Below, piece after piece: positions 23,901 through 36,639 of a DNA stretch of 64,000 bases. The notes beneath the pieces were generated by a model. The model made no database searches and was not told the DNA's origin. It worked only from the letters and a program-made list of their open reading frames with translations. The DNA comes from Synchiropus splendidus (taxonomy: Eukaryota; Chordata; Actinopteri; Syngnathiformes; Callionymidae): assembly GCF_027744825.2 (NCBI RefSeq), contig NC_071349.1, positions 18,476,501 through 18,540,500 of the forward strand. Direction: 5' to 3'. The position numbers were made by a program, and so were the translations under genes. The stretch's first letter is position 1; each line of letters starts with the position of its first letter.

Positions 23901-25182
23901 AATTTCTGACCTCAAACCATGCACATGATCTGTCTCTTTGATAACTGATTTTGAAAACTAATACAATCATCTTGTGGCCTGATTTGTTGATGCTGCTTGA
24001 TTCATTTTTTCTTTGGCTAGTTTTCAGTTTGGATTGATTCTTATTGTTCAAAACCATCTGTATCAGTCTGTTTCTATTCATTTTCATTGTGGTCTGATTC
24101 AGCACTTTTTTTGATACTTTCTCCCCCACACATCAAACGTACAAACTACTCAGAAATATTACACATCAAACGTCATTAAAAGAACACTTAAATAATTGCC
24201 GTTGAAACATGTAATAAAAATCATGTATTAAGACATTGCATTAGGGAATAAGCAGAGGAAATTAATTTAACACTTATGAATACCTTACGTATTTGACACG
24301 TAAAATAAACTTGTGTTTCAGACAACTTTTTGAATGCACTGTAGTGCTGTGACTATGTTCATAACATAATAAACACATAGTGTTATTACTCTGTATATAC
24401 TTGTGTTTCCTTCATTTTCATTGAATAAGTAGGGTTAATTTGTTGCTGATGAGTTTCACTTGACATCCTCATGCACTGATAACACGTTCACTCGGGGACA
24501 AGCCGAGTATGTGGTCAGGGCCCGACCGCGATCTGTGTTTTGCTCAGCAGATCTCATCAAAATACTTCTGCTGGAATGCGCATCAGGACTTGTCCACGAC
24601 CCATGATCTCAGCTGAAGTCACATGATCCTAACCGAGTTAAAGCTGTTCAATCACTTCTTTATGAATAGTGGATTTTATTTCGCTGAATTCAGGATGTGA
24701 AGTTTGCTTTAAAATTACAGGCAATGGTGCAGGCGTTATTGGGGGCATGTTTTGTGGTCGTAATATAGATTTTAGAATTAAGACTTTTTCACGGAGAAGA
24801 CAAAGATGGTTTGCCCTAGATGGGACAAAAATTGAGTTTGTTAAATATTTTATTTGTCTCACAGGACATTTACAAGCACTACATGTTTTTAATACAAGTA
24901 ACTATTGTCTTCTTTTTTATTTAAGTGATGCAACAAAAGAATTGATATTTGTAGGAAGTAAGCTAGTATCAGAAACTCCAAGACACCAGCGCTTCTATCG
25001 AGTGTGACACATTTGGAACCAAAGTCTGCTGATCACACAAAGAGTAACTACCTCCACTTTCTTCTACCTCCTCTATGCTGATCGTTTTGATGTATTCATT
25101 TATGTTCATGGTCGAGAAGAAATAGCGATTATTGTGATTCTTTCTAGCAGTTGAAACAAATTGATGTGTGTGATTTTTTTAG

Positions 25183-25305
25183 AGGTCACCACAGCAATTT
25201 GGGCTCCTCCAGTTTATCTTATCCAGTTTGCCTTATCCATGAACCTCACTGGTTGTTTTCCTCTTCTTCTATTAACCTTCCGTGTCCAAACAAATGACCA
25301 AAAAT
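25183..25305. repeat. Probable interspersed-repeat fragment
   Basis: The segment begins AGGTCACCACAGCAATTT and continues with 'ttatccagtttgccttatccatgaacctcactgg...cctcttcttct'. It resembles a frequent teleost repeat with a 'gtcaccacagc...' landmark. The match is from memory and the copy is decayed. Confidence 0.35.
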
Positions 25306-26104
25306 CCCCCATATTGACATGTAGCTGCCAAAGACATTGAAAGAGTTGATGATGGGACTGAAACTATTCATTAAAAATGCATCAGCATGAAGTAATGACA
25401 GAGATGATCTTGTGATTTCCACATTTCTGTGTAGACTAATGAAAGTATCGAGCAACAGGCTTCATCTTACTTCTCTTGGACATTGGATCTTTACTCCCCA
25501 GCAGCTGCTCGTCATGCAATGTCATGGACTGCGCATCTGTTAAAATGCATTTCGGTGCAGATGAATGGATTCACTCCCGCTGGTTGTGTAACCGTTCACA
25601 TGGCTGCCTCGCTTTGTTTACCCATTCAAGATCCACGTGCTTAGCGTGACATGAAGTATGATTGGAATGTGAACATCTTATGCTGTGCCACAATAGTCAA
25701 CGGATTTATATATTTTTTTCTGTAATAATTGTTATTAAAGCCTGTATACAGCTTGAAAACTTACAAATATTTTTCAAATTTTCGGCTGCTACAGTGTTTG
25801 CTAGTGCAATGTCACACGTAAATATTTTTTTCCAAGTGGCTCTTGACTATCACTGAGATATCATAGTATATCTCTGTCCACAAGAAGCACCTATACTGGG
25901 AGGATTAAAATAATAGTCAGCCGTACGTGGGCTACACATGCTTTCTTGTTCCCTGCCATCTTGTTCAGTGGCGTTCTTGTTTTTTTTGCGTCCAAGGAGT
26001 TCTGTGACTTATCTGTTTTATGGTCATCAGTCAAACAACCCAAAGGTTTTTCCTCCATCTCCTCTTCACACACACTGACCTCTATAGACAATTTAGACAC
26101 CAGT

Positions 26105-26235
26105 CATGAATGTTTTTGGTCTGTGGGAGACATCCTGGTGTCTGAAAACAGGACACACAAGCACGAGGGGAGTGTACGAACTCTGTACTGGACAGACCTA
26201 GGTTCACCTCAAGCTGGATCAGGACCTTCTTCTTG
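26105..26235 (+). repeat. Interspersed repeat, 'gtgggaggaaacc' family, copy 4 (decayed)
   Basis: It has GTTTTTGGTCTGTGGGAG followed by 'aggacacacaagcacgaggg', 'gtacgaactctgtactg' and 'acctaggttcacct', in the same landmark order as the other copies but more diverged. Confidence 0.45.
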
Positions 26236-27189
26236 TCCTCCTGCATCGTTGCTTCTCTTTGAAGCATCAATATAAGTGAAAAATGTAGCCATCTCATGTG
26301 ATTTCCACATGATGCATGTAGCATGAAAGCACGTTTTTACACACGTGTCTGATCTTCACACTAATCGCTTCTACTTTGCCTTTAATTAGCCACATTTATG
26401 ATTAATTTGAAGCAAATTAGATTGGGATGTGGACTCACTGCAGCCCTGTGGTACAAGTTCACTCTTGTTCTCCTCTAACGTCTTTAGGATTGTGGTTAAT
26501 TCCTGGCCGAGACTCATCACTGTCAGCGTAGAATCCACGTTTCTTCCAGGAAGAAAACTTTCATAAATGAGGAATTTGCTTTGGCATTTCTTGTATCCAC
26601 TTATCCTCTGTTTTTTTTTTCCTTCGTAACCTGAAGTCATCCATGTCAGGGTGAGGATTGATTTGCACAAGTCTTTCCTTAGTCGTACAAGCAGGTTTTA
26701 GTTTGGTGTCTGGTCACGGTACGAGCATCCTTAAAATTCTTCAAAATCCCCAGAATCCTCAGTGTTCAGAGACAAAGGTCTCAAACTTTGAGTTGCACTG
26801 TTTTTCATGCCATATGATTTTGGAGTTTCTGTGATTATGTTACACAAACCCTTGCAACAGTGTAATTACTTTCACCTAGGGACAGTAACGTGAGACATGT
26901 TTTTGTCCAGTTCACTTGTCCCATGCCATCATTACCCCATACTATCACTAAAGATTGCCGGGACTTTAGACAAGTGTTTGCTGATTACTGAATTGAGCTG
27001 CAATTCTCAAGTTTGTATCGTGTCAGAACCTGTCTCCAACTCAATGTGATTAAAAGGCTTCTCCCACATAGAGGAACATTAGTGAACAAGGTCTGGAAGG
27101 GTCATTTTTGGTACCGATTCTGCTTGGGATACAGCACCACCAAGCATAGTGATCTCTGCTCACATCCACGATGGCCATAGTGACAGCTG

Positions 27190-27770
27190 AGTGTAGTGAT
27201 CCTTGATCAAGACGAACCTGTTATGTCAGAGAGACGCGGGGCGGAACCCAATTGCAGTGATGCAAGAGTCACTGGAGGCAGGATGCGAGTCAAATACAAT
27301 GGTTTGATAAATAATACTAAATATACAACAAAAGGCATCATCGAATCGGGAGAAAAGAAAAGAAATCCAAAAGAGTCCGGGAGAAAGAGTGCGAGCAGAG
27401 AAAACGAACGCACAAGTAGAAAGTAGGGAGACAAAGGGAATCAAAATACAAAAACTCAGAACACGGAAGAGCGCAACAAACAGAGCAAATTACCAGTGGG
27501 GACAAACGGAGTCGATCTGGCACACGTTGCTGGAGTCCACGTGTTCTTAAGATCAAGTGAATAGGAGATGATTGGCTCCAGACGTGTGCCACAAATCAGG
27601 AAGGAAAGAGGGAGAAACAACACTCGTAAGAGGAGAGTGGCTCGAGGTCCGTTGAGTAGTTTTACCCAATGTCCATTGGCGACACAAGGTGTGAGGAAAA
27701 TGAAGCAGTTTAATGTCCGATGCTGCTGTTTACGTGACAAAGGCATTGTGGTTAGCTGAATTTGACTACG
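27190..27770. mobile_element. Possible non-autonomous transposon relic
   Basis: A block of distinctive purine-rich sequence starts near 'agagagacgcggggcggaac', continues through 'caatggtttgataaataata' and an AG-rich middle, and ends near 'gatgattggctccagacgtg'. It resembles a recurrent teleost interspersed repeat that I recall in outline. Terminal repeats and target duplications were not identified, so class and borders are uncertain. It has no coding capacity. Confidence 0.35.
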
Positions 27771-29034
27771 TTTCAAAACCGGCTCTACAGTGAGGCCTTT
27801 CTGTGTGAAAGTGTTACCGCACCACGTGAAATGCTATTGGCATGTTGTGCATGCTTTAGTCCTAATACAAATGCACCGCGTTCATCCTAATAGGCATCCA
27901 CCGAATTAGACTTCCTGATGGAAGACCAGCTGCTCCTCCATATTCTGAACTGTCAATGATTCTCACCCACAGCAAAATTCTTGGTGGAATGCATTATAGT
28001 GAGGCAAGGATTGTTGTATTCACCTACTGCTCAGCACCCCCATCATCAGCACTGCGCTTTAGTGGCACATGCACAATGTGCTGTACTTTCCGAGCTCCTT
28101 AAAATTCAGGTAAACCAGGTAGACTCCAACCACCTTTTCTGACCAAGACAATGTAGGTAGACCTTGTCTATTTCATACTTATCGTCTCACTCTGTTTGGA
28201 AATATTAGATAATAAATTTAATAGATTTAATAAATAGATAGTAAATTCAAATTCAAACACAATTTTAGTTTTGTCTTTTTGTCCATTTGGGGATTGAGTT
28301 TCTGTTCAAAGTTACATTTATTGGCACGAGACTCCAACATTCCATGAATCTCACTGTCTATTAACCAATCATCTTGTGCAAACAAGCACTCTCTCATCGT
28401 TCAGTCAGCAGTCTAGAAAACAACATACCAGACGTTAATTTGTTTTCACATGAAAAAAAAAACTTGATGCGGGTGAAAATCCATCAGTGCATGATATTCA
28501 CATTTCATACCTGAAAATGTTTCGTCAGACATGTCTGAGAGGCTTGTAAATTGCTGAAATATGATGCTTTTGATACACATTCCGTATCAGCCGTAGACAG
28601 CCTGAGTTCACAGACACTGTCCACAGTCACGAGACATTTCTTGATTTAAAATCTTCCATGCTGGGACATATAGCTGTCATATGAAGACCCTGATAATCTT
28701 CAACCTCAAGATCATGAAGGGAAGGTTGTGGCAGCGTGACTTGAAGAGGCATGATAAATCAACTGTTCAGGTTTGAATGAAGTGATTGTTACGGGCCAAG
28801 TTCATGTGAATGTTTGACTATTACACTTTTAATTTTCATACTCAGACAAGGATGGTCACTCTATTGCACTTTGAAGCTACATATTTGTGCGTCCAAAAAA
28901 ATAAGGGCACCAGGCGAATGCATTTGCCTGTATCCTGTCATGGATTGGTGCAGGAATGAATATCTTGTTTCGGCTAGCTAGCGTCAATGTTTGTAGCAAT
29001 TGTGATGTGATATTTTCTTTGTCCATGTGCTAGT

Positions 29035-29295
29035 CTCTCATTCTTGAATCTGAGCTTGTTTCAGTTTAGACCCCAAGGTCCCTGGTTCAACCCTACATAT
29101 GGGGAATATCGGGGTCCTTTCTGTGTGTACTATGGTTGTGTCTTCCTGGGTTTAAAACATGGTTGACTCCATTTGTTTGATCAGTCGGTGCCTCTTAATT
29201 GTTACGTGAATACGAGTGGTTGTCCAATTACATGTGGCTTGTGGTGGACTGGCCACCTGTCCAGGGTGTCCCGTGCATTTTGACTGTTTCATCTA
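29035..29295 (-). repeat. Interspersed repeat, 'gtgggaggaaacc' family, copy 5 (reverse)
   Basis: In reverse orientation it shows the fuller element: 'ctggttcaaccctacata', 'ggggtcctttctgtgtg', 'tgtcttcctgggttt', 'acgtgaatacgagtggttgt', and the end 'ggactggccacctgtccagg'. The last block corresponds to the far end of the family that the shorter copies lack. Confidence 0.6.
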
Positions 29296-30106
29296 CGAAG
29301 ATTGTAAAGCTCCTGAGCTTATAAATGGCTACGTCTAGCCGAATTACAGGAATGAATCAACTTTCATGAGTGAAAATGTGGATCGCAATGTACTTCTTCT
29401 GGTGGTACTGCCACCTGTTGTCCAATTGAGCACCATGAATATATTTAACACAAATTATATAGATAACATACATGTAAGGCAGACACATGAAAATCACTTT
29501 TGGGTGTAAATGGGTGGCTCAGCAGAGGTATGTACTGTCCCAGTGCCTTTCTAGTAGAGTTACAATTTTCTAGCAAATTTATTATTTTATTTACAGTGTG
29601 GGATTGGTGTGGAAGTTTAAAGAGTTTTAGTAATAGTAGGTTAGTAATTTGGTCAACACATTTTACAGTGACCACTTTACTCTGAAACTGCACCAGATCT
29701 GTCTTCTCTTAAAACCCACTTCAGGTTCATGAAAAGCCTTATGGTCTTTTCAAAGACCGTTTAGCTGTACTGAGCATAATATTGTTGTAGCTGCAGTTTA
29801 TTTGCACGTGATGAGTCAGCATCAGGGAGACGGAGGCAGGTCTCCACTGCAGTGAGGTGATGTGTGTCTGCAGGGAAACATAAAACCAGGCCGGTGCACG
29901 GCAGCACGCTCGCATGCAGACGGACACTCCCTCAAGCCCGAAAAGGACATGGGCAGCGGGAACTCCTTTTACAGAGAGGTTGCTCTCGAACTTCTTAAAG
30001 ATCAAAGTGATGCATGATGACTGCACTGTGCCAAGATGAATGAAAAATGAACTGATCAAAACAGTTATTATGAGTGTAGAAATTTGGCAGCCGTATTCCC
30101 ACAGCC

Positions 30107-30742
30107 TTGAGATATGGAGGGGTCAGCTATGAAGCACCATTCCTGTCTGGAATAAATTACCTCAAATATTATAAAGTGCCTTACAATATTTATTTAAAAA
30201 GTCGATCAATTGTGTGGAAAAAGTTAATCCCACGGAAAGTCTTGTTAATAGCACCACAGATGATGATTCCATATTCCCTGCTACTATCTGCTAAAGCAGA
30301 ATGTTTCATAAATCGTCTTCGAAACTCCGTGCATCAAATCCATCTCACACCTTCTAAAGGATGGGCTTTTGCCGGCACCCTGGGCCATTTAGGGAATTCT
30401 ATTTCACCACCTTCATCATATTTCACATATAGCACTTGTATGGATCTTGGTGCAATGTTTTATTTAAAATCGTTAGAGATAGGACATATATTTACTGTTG
30501 ACTACAGTAAAGTCCCATATAAAATTACAATGCTTGTGTCAGCATTAGAATGGGAAGAGGTCATCGCAGATAAATGCACCGTCATCCTCACTTGGTTTGC
30601 GTCGTATGTCCAGCAGAGGGAAGCAAACACTTATTTTTACCGCTGCTGTAGTAGCCATTTTGTATGTTACCCTGGTCGCAGGCTTGCAGGCTCCTCTTTA
30701 TATAAACTTAAATTCCGTTGGTACTTCCCATGCTTCCAGTAA
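30107..30742 (+). other. Unexplained 211-codon open frame
   Basis: This is an open frame of 636 bases in an otherwise gene-poor region, opening at a TTG. A second frame overlapping its 3' part starts at an ATG at 30606 and reads MSSRGKQTLIFTAAVVAILY..., resembling a signal anchor. I recognise neither product. I saw no convincing flanking splice sites or promoter, and both frames could be open by chance. It is listed because the length is unusual for this base composition. Confidence 0.15.
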
Positions 30743-33700
30743 AAGAGCGGACGAACTGAGGCGTGGTTCGACCTCAAAGAGCACTGCAATGGTTTTTGCT
30801 TCAGTTGTAGTTTGTTTGAGGCAACATGGAAAGAGTACTGTAACAGTGCTTCAGGTGAAGAGGCAGGAGTCTCTCTGGACAGATGACTAGTGCTTCAAAT
30901 GTCCTATACAGGCTCTCTCTTCACATTGCTGTAACACTACAAAGAGGTTGTGACTGTCATCTCTCTCTACTGTGCGTCTGTCTATGGTTAGAATGAGTGG
31001 TGATGGCTGACCCAAGTTTTGTTAAAATCAGATGAATGCACTCACTTGCACTCGAGCCATTCATTCTGAACCTTGCTGACGACGATGGCCCCTTGTCCTC
31101 TGTTAGCCTGTGCTCACCTGAACCAGGTGTGCTTTAGCACGATTGCCATGACACACACATCATCCCATCGATTAAAGTCACGTGCCTGCATTCGTTAGTT
31201 TCAAACAGATGCACAGAAACAATAACATAATTTATTCACTAATGCTGTTGCTTCAGCGTGTGGACATGTGAGCGCTTGAATTTTACATTCTCTGCCAGAA
31301 AAACCAACATTTTCTGACATAGACTGTAGGCCACGTGACTTTTGAGACCAGGCCCGCAAATGGACCCCAGGCCTGACTTTGGACATGCCTGGATGAGAGC
31401 TATCATATTGAACTCACAACTCAAGCCTCACAGCTTTTGTGTGTCACATAGGTTCAACCTCTTGTGGAAAATGTTTTTATGCTTCCCACCTGACCTCAAT
31501 CCAAGTCCATGTACTGTATATTGGATATGTCAGACACTCCTCTGACAACCGCAGAACTCTCACAAAAAAATGCAGGGACATAAATTCTGCCAGTTATGGA
31601 GAGTCAGACAGACAAAGTGAGGGAGATGTCGCCAAGGACTACGATGTTTGCTGATGATATACGATCTGTTGTGAGAGTAAAGATATGTGATATGTATATT
31701 TTATGTAATTGGTGGTTCATGATGCCTGTAAGATCATACTCGGGGTGAAATACGTTTTGCTTCTGAGAGACCCAGTCGGTGGCTTAATGTGTGCAATAGA
31801 GTATCATCCTGCAGATTCGTTTTTTTTCCTTAGACACAAATGTTGCTAGAAGTAAAACACAGTGAGACTGTCAAAGAATAAGGACACAGACAGCTTTTTT
31901 TGGCAATTAACTGTATTTTGAATAAAATCTATAAAATATTTCACAGAAAAAATACATTATCAATTACACCCAGCAAATGCTTCATTTGAATACATTAATA
32001 TCATCTGACCATCGACGCGGACTGTTGTGCTTTGTAGGCCCTCAAGTACGACACAGTTTTGCCCTCATACAGGTTATAGAAAAAGAATACTCAGGTTGAG
32101 TTCCAACAGCTTCATAGTGTATCTGCCTGTGCAGGAACCATCAAAACAAGTTGTTGTTTGAGGCAGTGTGCTTCCTCCACAACCCATGTGATTGGATGTT
32201 GGTGAGAGTCTGGGCAAAACAAGCACCAAGCTCCTCCTACTGGAAAAGTGACGTAGGCGGTTTCCTCCCCTCCTCCACTTCCTCCTCGCATTTTCCCTCC
32301 CAGCCCTCTCCAACACCTCCTCCCTCAGCTAGTTTGCTGTCAGCCTGTCAGGAAACATTAAGCTCATATGCAAGTGGTGCTCAGCAAGCACAGAAAAAAA
32401 AGGCCAAGAAGAAGGGAGAGACGATGGCGGCTCTGGCTCTTCGTTCCTTTTCAAATTGCACCTTTAACGCCATGAGCCGCAGCACAGTTTAAGAGTTCTG
32501 CTCAGTAGGAAAGGCACGTTGTCAAAATGTGATGAAGAATACATGTCTTTGGCTTCTTTGGACAGAAACAAAGGTACTGTTTTCAGTGGAAGTAAACTGG
32601 CTAACATGAGAGGTAGAGCAGGAGAAACCATACACATGCTTCAGAAGTCTTCTACGATCTAGGAGAGTTTGTACAGATTTGTCCTGGGTGTAAAATGTAT
32701 ACCATAAAGGCCATAAAAATACATAGGAGTCTCTGCTTTACAATTCAGATATACTGGTAAATACATGTTTTCTTCATGCCAGCTGCCGTAGAGGAGAACC
32801 ACCAGCATCCATGACACTCTTCAAAGAGCCATCATAAGTTACACGCACACAAAACCAATCATGAACACATACAGAGAAGAAAGTTTGTGGTCGAGTTTCA
32901 TTCATAAATAGGAGAATAAAGAGAACAAATGAGGTGACCCTCCACCCCCCTCCCCTGATCACTGTCTTCCTGCTTGAGTCACCTGACTTTAAATATAAAT
33001 AAATAAATGGCTGGTTTTAGAGACAGCGTCCACGTTGGACAGCGAAAGACACTTTGGACGCCAGCAGATCAGCCTCAGTAAATAAAGGGATTTAATTAAT
33101 AATCAACCAGGACCTGACTGAACATGTCTTAGTGGCGACTCAGACTGAGTCAGGCATTTAAAAAAAAACGTGCCGAGACGAGGAGGAACTCAGTTACGTT
33201 TGCTGGTTTGTCAGAAATGAACTTTTATCATTCTAGATTTACAAAATGTCTTTAGCCTGGTCAGACGTTACTCTGTGACTATTACGTAATGACACATACA
33301 CAAGTACGTGCTCGCAAATTGGTCCAGCTTTTTTTCTTTGATGATTTGAGTTGAGAAGTAAAATGGCACCAAAGGTACGTTCACTCTGAATTGTCGCACT
33401 ACTAGTACCCGTGTGATGAGCAACATCAAGTAGGTCCGTTTGCTGGGAGGACTTAAGTTAGTGAGAAGTCAAAATGGTGGATGGGTGAAGCAGAATTGTA
33501 GCCCTTTATCAACTGTGGACATGTTAACATAAAAAACACTTTTGGACGCTGCCATCTCCAGGTCTACCAGAGCCTTCTGAGGCAAACTTGACTCTGTCTT
33601 ATTGATGGACTTGATATCTGGGCTCTGATTGGTTAATCAGATTTGAGGCAGCGAAACATGTCGCCCCAAACATGTCGTGCCAGTCGCTCATGTATTGTAG

Positions 33701-33969
33701 CGCTTTAGCCTGGTGTGAACATAGTTTCGAATCCTATATTTTGGAGGTGGTGACGTACACTAGTCTGTAAAGGAGAGGTGCTACTGTGTGACCAAAAATG
33801 GTCGAGTTGTTCGAATTTCAGTTGTGAAAACATTGATTGCAATATAAGGACATGCAAAATTGAACAAAAGACTTCTTGAAAAATGGTAGAATCCATCAGG
33901 AACAGTATTTTATACTGCATTCTTCCAAAAGTCACTGCTTTACAACTCTTGTAAAGGTCCTTACTTCGA

Positions 33970-34698
33970 TCAGGACTTCACCAGAATCTCCATGATGTGA
34001 TCCAGCTCATTCAGGTCCATCAGACAAGACTGGTGACTCCCAGAGTTGGAGTGGCTCCCGGGCCGCATTTTTAAATCCTCCTCCGCCCATAGAGACACAC
34101 TCATCGGCCACAGAGAGCCCATCGCCCAGGCCGAGGGCAGATCGGCCGTCTCATACATGGACGTGTCGATGTCATCGAAGATGTCGTCCAGGGCAAAGTC
34201 AGTGAGGTAACCCGTGGTGTTTACAGCGTCGCTATAAGCAGGCAGTGCTTTCTGTGGGTCAGAGCTTAGCTCTTCCTGTGAAGACGGTTCTTGGATTGGT
34301 GCGGGGAACAGAGAAACGCTCTGCTGGTCGGCCTCCGAGCACCCAGAGCAGGTGACGGCCATGTCGTCCCTGAGTAGATGCGAGTCAGTATGGACACCAT
34401 TGAGAAACATATCCGGTTTGGCCGACGCGTCGCTCTGCATGTCCTCCTGCAGCTGCCGGAGAGTGTTGATGAGCAGCACGGAGCGACGCAGACTGAGGTC
34501 CATGCCGGCCTGGTAGCGCTGCAGCTTCTGCAAACAGAGGCCGAACACCCGCTGACGCTGCTGCAGGTGGCTCATGTCCTCCGATCTGAAGTTAGCAGCT
34601 TCCACATCCCCCAACCCATCCTGCTGCTCCTCTTCTTTCACAGCAGTGTGAATGTCCTCCACACAGCTCCACTTCCTCTTCACGCCGCGACCCAACAT
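33970..34698 (-). CDS. SERTA domain-containing protein (SERTAD1/2/3-type)
   Basis: A single coding exon of 242 aa starts at the ATG at 34698, five bases inside an exon that follows the acceptor CTTCTGTAG. It carries the family's three marks. These are an N-terminal basic MLGRGVKRKW motif; the SERTA domain at about residues 46-88 (RQRVFGLCLQKLQ...LRRSVLLINTLRQLQ); and an acidic activation segment GYLTDFALDDIFDDIDTSMY followed by the C-terminal DLNELDHIMEILVKS. SERTA proteins are nuclear co-regulators linking E2F/DP and PHD-bromodomain factors to the cell cycle. The DIDTSMY motif occurs in SERTAD1 and SERTAD2 and the C-terminus is closest to SERTAD3, so no subtype is assigned. It lies in tandem with cdca4, same strand, 5 kb apart. 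Confidence 0.9.
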   Translation of the reverse strand: MLGRGVKRKWSCVEDIHTAVKEEEQQDGLGDVEAANFRSEDMSHLQQRQRVFGLCLQKLQRYQAGMDLSLRRSVLLINTLRQLQEDMQSDASAKPDMFLNGVHTDSHLLRDDMAVTCSGCSEADQQSVSLFPAPIQEPSSQEELSSDPQKALPAYSDAVNTTGYLTDFALDDIFDDIDTSMYETADLPSAWAMGSLWPMSVSLWAEEDLKMRPGSHSNSGSHQSCLMDLNELDHIMEILVKS

Positions 34699-35820
34699 CG
34701 AACCTACAGAAGATTCATGTGAAACATTGTAAGCGGCTGACAGCAGACAGCTCCATCACTCGTCTGTTGTATTCAATTTACCAAGCTCAATTAGATCACC
34801 TTGTTTTGTGTAAGATGAAACTTCAGTCCAGCCATTTACACGTTTAAAAACAGTACTACAACCTTCCACGCTGTGAGCGTCAAACGCCGTTTTCAGCTTG
34901 GTAACTGGCAAGTTTTCATGGCTCTATAAGACCGAGTGAGCCAGTCACCCCTGCTGATGATTCACATCAGCTCCACCCACTTTACAAGAACATTCTATCT
35001 GACTGGATGCTCAATACCTGCCCCAAAACGCTGTAAGACCCAAGCATACTTTTCTATTACATCAATCAAAGGCTTTTATGAATGTGTTTTAGTAGCAGTA
35101 AAATGTCACAAACATTTGTCCTTTATTCATTTCTGCCCACTTCTGCTTTGTTACATAAAACCAAGAGCTCCATTTTGGTACATCAAGTTGCATGTCGTAT
35201 CCATTATTCAGGCATATGGACTGATATGTAAATCCATATACACATCCTGTACAACTTAGCTGGGAAGAAAGAGTTGTGCTACTGCAGTTGCACCATAAGT
35301 TAAACAGAGACACAGCAACTTTTCAACAGCATATCCACACAGCGTATTCCGATTATCCACAAGTGATTCGAACTGCTGCTCTGAGCTGCACCAGCATCTA
35401 ATTTATGTAACAGTCACAACGTGTCTGCTTTACCGTGTCCCCTGAATATCCCGCCATTACACATGCATTAAAACTCTAAACGCGCTTTGACTCTTGAGGG
35501 CATGTAGGATAACTTCACTGCTCCAAACGTGCAGACATTACACAGAAATGACTCAGTACAGGATGTCAGACTACTCATCCATATAGAAGTGAGTCAACGC
35601 CGACACTTGAATTCATGCTCTTATAAATGGGATTATGCTGTTATATAATAATATGTGTAAAGTATTGACTTCATGATCAATAATGATATTGTAATTCTCA
35701 CTCTAACTCCCGTTATTTCTATGTTAAACTTCGACTACCGCTAAACACACACAACAACCACTAACTCGGCTGAAAAGAGAGTTAAAATCATATGTGGTTA
35801 TTGGGATTAAATCGGTTTAC

Positions 35821-36100
35821 CTTACGTGCCCCTTCGGAGAGTCATGGAAATGGTAGATTCGTTGAATTCGGGCTCGTCGGGCTTCGTCGCCGTGATCTCG
35901 TCCGGAGATGAGGAATGTTCGGTCCGCGGCAGCTGAGCAGAGGGTGGGCTGAAAGATGGGGGTGTGGCCAGGGCGAGGCGCGCCTGTGATTGGTCCGCGC
36001 ACCCGCTGATCAAGCCTCCACCTCCTCCACTCACGGGGCTGCGAATGTGCGGACGTCTGTTCTGACGAGAGCTGCTGGTGCATTTCGGTGCGGCTCGGAA
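35821..36100 (-). other. Probable non-coding first exon and promoter of the SERTA gene
   Basis: On the minus strand a CpG-rich segment ends at donor GTAAG|GTAAAC (exon end 35821). It is positioned to splice to the acceptor at 34704 just before the SERTA coding exon. The last bases of the exon carry an 8-codon upstream ORF (35845-35822) that stops one base before the donor. The transcription start is not defined; CpG density falls off beyond about 36.1 kb. Confidence 0.5.
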
Positions 36101-36639
36101 AACTGAGCACTTTACAAACGTACACGTGAGCAACGAAAGCGACGGATTGAAAATGGATACTTCTCGATAATACATTAACGTACCCCTTTATTTTAACTTT
36201 ATAAATACGCATTCATTATGTTAATGTGGCGACGTTATCTTATTGACTGCTAAATGCTAGCACAACTTCAAGGCGCCATCCGGGTGCAGTTACTAGTTTG
36301 ACTGAATATGTTGTCAGTCATATGTTTTGTAATACATTCCAACTGATAATGCCTGTTGCCGTCAGTTTACATGGTATCTTTGTGTGCGGTATATCACAAG
36401 TATCGCTAAAAGGAACCGAAAATATCGGCGAGAAGCGACTGAACCTGAACGCATCATTTTAAAGAGACAGATGACTCAAGTGGGAGGAGGAGGGGGACGG
36501 AGCATGACCGGATGGGAGGAGGGTGACCACCATAAAAGGAGTCTCTTCAATCACGTTTCTTCCTGCACCGCCGCTGCCACAACTTCAGCTTCTTCATTTT
36601 TGTCTTCCTTCCTCCTTGAACATTGAAGTCAACACGCCG

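Larger units (their letters stand above)
21000..31890. other. Gene-poor intergenic stretch
   Basis: This region separates the ahnak2-like 5' end from the SERTA-domain genes. It contains interspersed-repeat relics (about 25.2, 26.1, 27.2-27.8 and 29.0-29.3 kb) and several open frames without recognisable products, the longest at 30107-30742. It may hold the distal promoter of the ahnak2-like gene and distal 3' UTR of the SERTA gene. I found no convincing exon set, tRNA or other RNA gene. Confidence 0.5.

Noticed and set aside
36384..36626. 80-codon plus-strand frame near a TATA-like box (about 36532)
   Set aside because: It has Gly-run and Ser-rich low-complexity content without conserved features. 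The TATA-like box lies inside the frame, so the two do not support each other.
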